Shown here piece by piece: positions 5,890-9,924 of a stretch of 9,924 bases of DNA (within the stretch, counting starts at the first letter, position 1; each line of letters begins with the position of its first letter). Under the pieces are notes generated by a model. It was not told the DNA's origin and made no database searches. It worked only from the letters and a program-made list of their open reading frames with translations. Both the position numbers and the translations under genes were made by a program. Source of the DNA: Bacilli bacterium (GTDB lineage: Bacteria > Bacillota_I > Bacilli_A > RFN20 > CAG-826); contig JAFZUD010000058.1 of NCBI GenBank assembly GCA_017618495.1, forward strand, positions 1 through 9,924, given 5' to 3'.

Positions 5890-6771
5890 TTAGGCAGCTT
5901 TGCCAACGGAACCGAAGAGTTCCATCTTCTCTTTGACTTTGGCTTTGATGGCCTCAACGCCTGGCTTGAGGATCTTACGTGGATCGAAGCCTTTCTCTTT
6001 GTTGGCGGCACTTGGGTCGGCTTTGCCTTCGGCGCAGTACTTGATGGTAGCGGCAGCGAAGACTAACTGGCACTCAGTGTTGACGTTGATCTTGGACATA
6101 CCTTTGGCGATAGCGGCTTTGACCTGATCATCTGGGATGCCGGTTCCGCCATGGAGAACGAGTGGGATGCCAGAGGTGGCAGCCTGGATCTTCTCTAAAG
6201 CGTCGATGTGGAGGCCGGTCCAGTTCTCTGGGTAGATGCCGTGGATGTTGCCGATGCCAGCAGCGAGGAAGTCAACGCCAAGGGCGACGATCTTCTTGCA
6301 TTCTTCTGGGTCAGCGACTTCACCGTCAGCGGTGACACCGTCTTCGGTTCCGCCGATAGCGCCGACTTCGGCTTCGATGGAGAGGCCTTTGTCGTGGGCA
6401 AGGGCGACGAGCTCAGCGGTCTTGGCAAGGTTCTCTTCGATTGGGAGGGAGCTGCCATCGAACATGATGCTGGAGAATCCAGCGGCGATGCACTCTTTGG
6501 CGGCTTCGTAGGTGCCATGGTCAAGATGGAGAGCGACTGGGACGGTGATGCCCATGGATTCATCCATGGCACGAACCATCGCGGCGACGACTTTGAATCC
6601 GCCCATGTACTTGGCAGCGCCAGCGCTGACACCAAGGATGACAGGGGATTTGAGTTCTTCGGCGGTCTGAAGGACGGCTTTGGTCCATTCTAAGTTGTTG
6701 ATGTTGAAATGTCCGACGGCGTAGTGACCATCGTGGGCAAGCTTCAACATTCTTGTTGCATTAACGATCAT
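5890..6771 (-). CDS. fba: Class II fructose-1,6-bisphosphate aldolase
   Basis: Zinc-dependent cytoplasmic enzyme that reversibly splits fructose 1,6-bisphosphate into dihydroxyacetone phosphate and glyceraldehyde 3-phosphate in glycolysis. At 293 residues it matches the shorter class II proteins of Firmicutes. The active site is complete: HLDHG at 82-86 with the catalytic D84 and zinc ligand H85, MFDGSS at 103-108, the SIEAEVGAIGGTED loop at 131-144, zinc ligand H177 in GNIHGIY, zinc ligand H207 in LVLHGGTG with phosphate-binding glycines, and INVNTE at 228-233. Tagatose- or ketose-bisphosphate aldolases share these motifs, so substrate identity is very likely but not proven. A full AGGAGG lies 10 nt before the ATG (6782-6787), consistent with high expression. 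It is transcribed alone, from a strong promoter at 6807-6835 to the terminator at 5838-5869. Confidence 0.95.
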   Translation of the reverse strand: MIVNATRMLKLAHDGHYAVGHFNINNLEWTKAVLQTAEELKSPVILGVSAGAAKYMGGFKVVAAMVRAMDESMGITVPVALHLDHGTYEAAKECIAAGFSSIMFDGSSLPIEENLAKTAELVALAHDKGLSIEAEVGAIGGTEDGVTADGEVADPEECKKIVALGVDFLAAGIGNIHGIYPENWTGLHIDALEKIQAATSGIPLVLHGGTGIPDDQVKAAIAKGMSKINVNTECQLVFAAATIKYCAEGKADPSAANKEKGFDPRKILKPGVEAIKAKVKEKMELFGSVGKAA

Positions 6772-6806
6772 TTAATTTGAACCTCCTAAGTTCAATCAGT
6801 ACGTAA

Positions 6807-6835
6807 ATTATCATTCATATTTGGCTTCGTTTCAA
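6807..6835 (-). promoter_or_regulatory. Sigma-A-type promoter of fba
   Basis: On the minus strand TTGAAA (6830-6835), a 17-bp spacer and GATAAT (6807-6812) match consensus at 5 of 6 bases in each box. The leader would be roughly 30 nt and contains the AGGAGG site. Confidence 0.8.
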
Positions 6836-6853
6836 TCATTCTGGTAAGAATGA
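6836..6853. promoter_or_regulatory. Palindrome abutting the fba -35 box
   Basis: TCATTCT (6836-6842) and AGAATGA (6847-6853) are perfect 7-bp inverted arms around GGTA, directly upstream of the -35 hexamer. The position suits an activator site or a repressor operator. It has no T-run and is not the terminator of the upstream unit, which ends at 6858. Confidence 0.4.
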
Positions 6854-6857
6854 ATGA

Positions 6858-6889
6858 GGAAAAGAAAAAGGACCGCGTAATGCGGCCCT
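6858..6889 (-). terminator. Intrinsic terminator of the GH3 / CBM-like unit
   Basis: On the minus strand AGGGCCGC (6889-6882) pairs with GCGGTCCT (6876-6869), with one G-T wobble and an ATTAC loop, followed by TTTTTCTTTT-type sequence. On the plus strand the wobble becomes an A-C mismatch, so it is oriented for the minus strand. Confidence 0.88.
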
Positions 6890-6908
6890 AATTTTGTTGG
6901 TGAGGAGA

Positions 6909-7625
6909 TTAGGCCAAGGCGACGTTGGTGATGAAGGTAACGGCCGCGATGGCTGGCATGATGAAGTTGTTGGCGTTGCTTCCATCGCTGACGGAAGTGG
7001 CGAACTCGAGCTTATTCTCACCTTTGATGAGGTTGGTGTTCTTAAGAACGAGCTGCTGGTAGGAACCGTCTTTTGGAAGGTCGAAGTCAACAGTGGTGAC
7101 GGACAAGCCGTTGATCTTGATGGTGATGAAGTCAATGAGGTTGTCGATTGGGACGTTCTTGATTTCACCTAAGGCAAGATAAACATCGATGTCGGAAGCG
7201 CCATTGCTGGCGGTGTTGATGGTGAAGGCTATGGAACCGCCTTTTTTGAAGCCAGTGGCGACTTCCCAACCGGTACCTTCGACAGCAGCGAATTCAGGTT
7301 CGCCTTCGTCGAGATCGATTTCAGCATCGTGGGCATCTAAGAGATAAGTGTTGTCATAGATGGATTTGGTCGAGGAAACATTTCCGGCCGCATCGTCGTA
7401 AGTGACGAACTCATTGTCTTTGACGACTTCTTCAGGAAGCTGAGGAGTGTTGGCAAGAAGTTCTTTCTTGGTCTTCTCATAGCTGTCGCTGTAGCTGTTG
7501 TAGTTGGCGATGCTAGTGAGGAAGGAGACACCGGTGATGATTAAGGCAACGGCGCCAAGAACGATCGCGATAGTGGAAATGAGGTGGTATTTGATGGTTT
7601 TGAGTAACTTTTCAAACTTATTCAT
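6909..7625 (-). CDS. Membrane-anchored protein with CBM6/CBM35-like outer domain
   Basis: A 238-residue protein with a basic N-terminus (MNKFEKLLKTIKYH), one membrane helix (about 15-37) and an extracellular remainder. A polar linker (38-85) precedes a region resembling a carbohydrate-binding beta-sandwich of the CBM6/CBM35 kind: YLLDAHDAEI (about 94-103) recalls the opening EAEDA motif, then GFKKGGSIAFTIN (125-137), a DIDVYLALG strand (144-152), IKINGLSV (166-173), and LIKGENKLEFA (199-209), the usual L-x-x-G-x-N pattern. The family call is by pattern only. The ATG at 7625 is chosen because GAGGAGG lies 9 nt upstream (7635-7641); an in-frame ATG at 7649 would lie upstream of that site. The gene overlaps the GH3 stop by 8 bp, so translation is probably coupled. 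I infer that it binds a glycan and works with the neighbouring glycosidase. No catalytic motif is seen. Confidence 0.75.
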   Translation of the reverse strand: MNKFEKLLKTIKYHLISTIAIVLGAVALIITGVSFLTSIANYNSYSDSYEKTKKELLANTPQLPEEVVKDNEFVTYDDAAGNVSSTKSIYDNTYLLDAHDAEIDLDEGEPEFAAVEGTGWEVATGFKKGGSIAFTINTASNGASDIDVYLALGEIKNVPIDNLIDFITIKINGLSVTTVDFDLPKDGSYQQLVLKNTNLIKGENKLEFATSVSDGSNANNFIMPAIAAVTFITNVALA

Positions 7626-9924
7626 TTTCTTCAGCCTCCTCTCCGCCATTCTTAAGGGTGTTCAAGATGGTGATGACACAAGCCGCAGCACCGATGGCGA
7701 GTCCGCTGAAAGCGAAGGCGTCAATGGATACGAGGGCTGGTTGCCACCATAAGTAAGCATCCTTTGGTGGGATTGAAACGATAGCTTCAGATGGATCGGC
7801 AGATTCATTGTAAGTAGCGTTTCTCCACATAGCGTGGCAGTAAGCATAAGCGATTTCGTGCATGGCTTCGCGTAAACGCCACTGGACACGAACTGGAGTG
7901 GTTGCAGCGGTGCCGATAGCATTGGCAACGGTGCTTCCACCACCAAGGTTGAGGTTGCCGCCATAACGGAAGGAGAAACCAATATCCATGTTGGTCTTGT
8001 TCTCGGTCATGTCGGTGATGATCTGTCCACGGAATCCCCATTCTCTGCGGAGGACACCCTGGATAAGGGCTTCGTTACCACCGGTCCAGAGACCACCGAT
8101 ACGGTTGAAGGAGGTCATGATACCGACGGTGCCGCCATTCTTAACGGCTTCTTCGAAGGAGCGGAGATAGAGCTCACGGAAGGTTTGCTCAGTCATCCAG
8201 GCCATGTTGGCCATACGGTTGAAGTCTTGGTCGTTGGCGACGAAGTGTTTGACGAATGTCATACGGCCATAGATGGAGATGCCTTTGATGATCTCAGAGA
8301 CATAGCGGCCGGAGAGGATTGGGTCTTCAGACTGGTAACCGCAGTTTCTGCCACCATAGGTTGAACGGTGGAGGTTGCAGTTTGGCGAGAAGATGCCATC
8401 AGCGCCAGAGGCGTTCATGTCATTACCCATTGATTTTCCGAGCTTGTAGGTAAGAGCTCTGTTCCAGGCTTGGCAGCCCATGGTTGGACCAGGGTAGGCT
8501 GGGCAGTTGATTTCATCGTTCTGTCCTAAGCCACCGCCGATCATAGCGGCACCTTCTTCGAACTTGAAGGCGCTGGCGTTATTGGAATCACGTAAGCCGA
8601 TCTCGGTCATACCACGTCCAGCGTAGTTGGAGTTTTCGGTAACGATCTTCTTGGAGTTGTCGAAGTCAAGCTGATCAAGGACGCCATTCCATTCTTCGGC
8701 GTCGTAATTTTCGCCACAAGCCATACCGATTTCGGTAAGTTGGCCATTCTCCATGAGTTTGAGGTCTCCGCCGTTGTTCCAGGTTGGAGCTTCGGTTGGG
8801 ACTGGGTCTCCCCAGTAATCAGTGGTGGCGTTGTCCCAGGTGTCGGACATGGTCTTGCTGTAGCTGTAGTTGGCGATTGGCTCTGGATCGGAGAGACGGT
8901 CCATAAGCTTGTCGGTCCAAGGCTTGTTTGGCTCACAGTCAGTAAGAAGAGCTGGGAAGTTGTTGCGGTGGACGAATTCGATGTTCTGGTCGACGGAGGA
9001 ACCATCGATTGGCATACCTTCGTAAGCGGTATCGCCAGTGAAACGGTTCTCAACGGTCTCACCAGTGACTTCGTCTTTGTCGATCATGACGGTGTTGGAA
9101 ACCTTATAGGTCACAGGCGACATGTTTTCTTTGACGTGGTGGGCGTCGGTCATGAAGTTGAGGACATAGTCGCCAGCTTCAAGCTCGTAACCAGTGTGGC
9201 CATTGCTATTGGCATCGTAGTCGTCATAGGACTTAAAGTCCTTGGTATCGACTTCGATATCAATGGTGCAGACCTCGCCAGGTTTGAGTAATGGGGTCTT
9301 TTCGTAACCGACTAATTTACGGTAGGATTTCTCGATTCCGCCAGGGGTGTATGGAGCGGTGAGGTAAATCTGAACGACGTCTTTACCTTTGTATTCGGTA
9401 CCGGTGTTGGTGACCTCAACCTTGAAGTTGAGTTTCTCATCGGCTTCGATTTCGCTTCCGGTGACTCTATTGGCTTCAACGAGTTTCCAGCTGAAGTCGG
9501 TGTAGGACATACCATAACCGAATGGATACTGAACGACGTTGTCATATCCATTGTATGGATCCTGATCCCAGAAACCTTCGGCATCAGCGGTCTCGAACCA
9601 ACGATAACCCATGTAGATGCCTTCGGTGTATTCGGTGTAGCAAGCGTAGTTGTAGAAAGCGGCGCCGCCGGAACCTCTACCAGCTTTGCTGAAGAAGTCG
9701 GAGGATTTTCCGCCTTCATAGTGGCGGGTGTGCTTAGCGCAAGAACGATAGTAGGTGATGTTGTATTCTGGGCGATATGGAGTGGTGTCGGTCATATGTC
9801 CAGAAGGGGTAACAGTACCAAAGACGACATCAGGGATGGCGAGGGCTCCTTGGCCACCGGTGACGCCGACATTGAGGACGGCGTCAATGCCGTCTGGGAT
9901 TTCATCATTGATGTTCTTGACGAA
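7618..9924 (-). CDS. Glycoside hydrolase family 3, reversed domain order, C-terminal membrane anchor; 5' end outside window
   Basis: A retaining exo-glycosidase of family GH3; beta-glucosidase or a related activity is likely but the sugar cannot be read from sequence. The frame is open to the window edge, and 768 residues are visible (numbered from the edge). Domains run in swapped order: the end of a GH3_C domain (1-42, with GGQGALAIPDVVFG and TPSGH at 39-43), a YRWFE / YPFGYGMSYTDF segment (107-144), an FnIII-like domain (about 155-275), then the GH3_N catalytic barrel (about 325-700). The barrel has FSPNCNLHRS (512-521), GGRNCGYQSEDP (524-535), FVKHFVANDQDFNR (557-570) and REWGFRGQIITDM, where D638 (codon 8011-8013) is the expected nucleophile. 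A single helix (about 728-754) and a short acidic tail anchor the C-terminus. The ATG at 9793-9795 is internal and is not the start. It is translationally coupled to the CBM-like gene downstream. Confidence 0.9.
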   Translation of the reverse strand, partial: FVKNINDEIPDGIDAVLNVGVTGGQGALAIPDVVFGTVTPSGHMTDTTPYRPEYNITYYRSCAKHTRHYEGGKSSDFFSKAGRGSGGAAFYNYACYTEYTEGIYMGYRWFETADAEGFWDQDPYNGYDNVVQYPFGYGMSYTDFSWKLVEANRVTGSEIEADEKLNFKVEVTNTGTEYKGKDVVQIYLTAPYTPGGIEKSYRKLVGYEKTPLLKPGEVCTIDIEVDTKDFKSYDDYDANSNGHTGYELEAGDYVLNFMTDAHHVKENMSPVTYKVSNTVMIDKDEVTGETVENRFTGDTAYEGMPIDGSSVDQNIEFVHRNNFPALLTDCEPNKPWTDKLMDRLSDPEPIANYSYSKTMSDTWDNATTDYWGDPVPTEAPTWNNGGDLKLMENGQLTEIGMACGENYDAEEWNGVLDQLDFDNSKKIVTENSNYAGRGMTEIGLRDSNNASAFKFEEGAAMIGGGLGQNDEINCPAYPGPTMGCQAWNRALTYKLGKSMGNDMNASGADGIFSPNCNLHRSTYGGRNCGYQSEDPILSGRYVSEIIKGISIYGRMTFVKHFVANDQDFNRMANMAWMTEQTFRELYLRSFEEAVKNGGTVGIMTSFNRIGGLWTGGNEALIQGVLRREWGFRGQIITDMTENKTNMDIGFSFRYGGNLNLGGGSTVANAIGTAATTPVRVQWRLREAMHEIAYAYCHAMWRNATYNESADPSEAIVSIPPKDAYLWWQPALVSIDAFAFSGLAIGAAACVITILNTLKNGGEEAEENE

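Noticed and set aside
6208..6693. 161-codon open frame on the plus strand within fba
   Set aside because: It is antisense to an intact aldolase and its composition reflects the GC-rich codons of that gene.
8740..9291. 183-codon open frame on the plus strand
   Set aside because: It is wholly antisense to the GH3 gene, reads as a Val/Asp/Gly-rich mirror of its codons, and has no ribosome site or family motif.
9793..9795. ATG as the start of the GH3 gene
   Set aside because: The same frame continues to the window edge and encodes typical GH3_C sequence (GGQGALAIPDVVFG, TPSG), so this Met is internal.
1..9924. Defence system, CRISPR array, prophage or transposon
   Set aside because: I found no repeat-spacer pattern, transposase, integrase, terminal repeats or known defence domains on either strand.

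Overview
The window looks like chromosomal DNA from a Gram-positive bacterium of the Bacillota, most likely the Bacilli side. The supporting signs are a thymidylate synthase of the B. subtilis ThyA / phage phi3T type, a DegV-family protein, a class II aldolase of the Firmicutes type, a lipoprotein signal peptide, strong AGGAGG-like ribosome sites and near-consensus TATAAT promoters. Both TGA and TAG end real genes and tryptophan is read from TGG, so code 11 fits. The exact lineage is an inference; an uncultured gut Bacilli lineage is plausible given the glycosidase. I see no insertion sequence, phage gene, tRNA, rRNA or CRISPR array.

Layout, left to right. (1) Positions 2-655 (+) hold the 3' end of a membrane-bound GGDEF diguanylate cyclase, closed by a bidirectional terminator shared with the convergent PAP2 phosphatase (697-1590, -). 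(2) A 117-bp divergent region with a perfect -10 and a cre-like dyad separates PAP2 from a YwaF/TMEM164-like multipass membrane protein (1708-2514, +). (3) A small lipoprotein (2564-2986, +) has its own near-consensus promoter over the stop codon of the previous gene. (4) A one-base-overlapping thyA-folA pair (3089-4431, +) makes dTMP and recycles dihydrofolate. (5) A DegV/FakB-like fatty-acid-binding protein (4596-5462, +) follows a 164-bp spacer with a prominent inverted repeat. (6) On the minus strand lie a two-helix small membrane protein (5495-5791), class II fructose-bisphosphate aldolase (5890-6771), and a two-gene unit at the right edge: a glycoside hydrolase family 3 enzyme (7618 to beyond 9924) translationally coupled to a membrane-anchored carbohydrate-binding-like protein (6909-7625).

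How the parts fit. Most genes are housekeeping units, each with its own promoter and hairpin terminator. The most distinctive locus is the right end. There the GH3 enzyme has reversed domain order (GH3_C, then FnIII-like, then the GH3_N catalytic barrel) and a C-terminal membrane anchor, and its stop codon overlaps the start of a small single-pass protein whose outer part resembles a CBM6/CBM35 beta-sandwich. I infer a surface-tethered pair for hydrolysing glycans or oligosaccharides. The aldolase next to it lies in a separate transcription unit, with its own 17-bp-spaced promoter and a palindrome just upstream of the -35 box.
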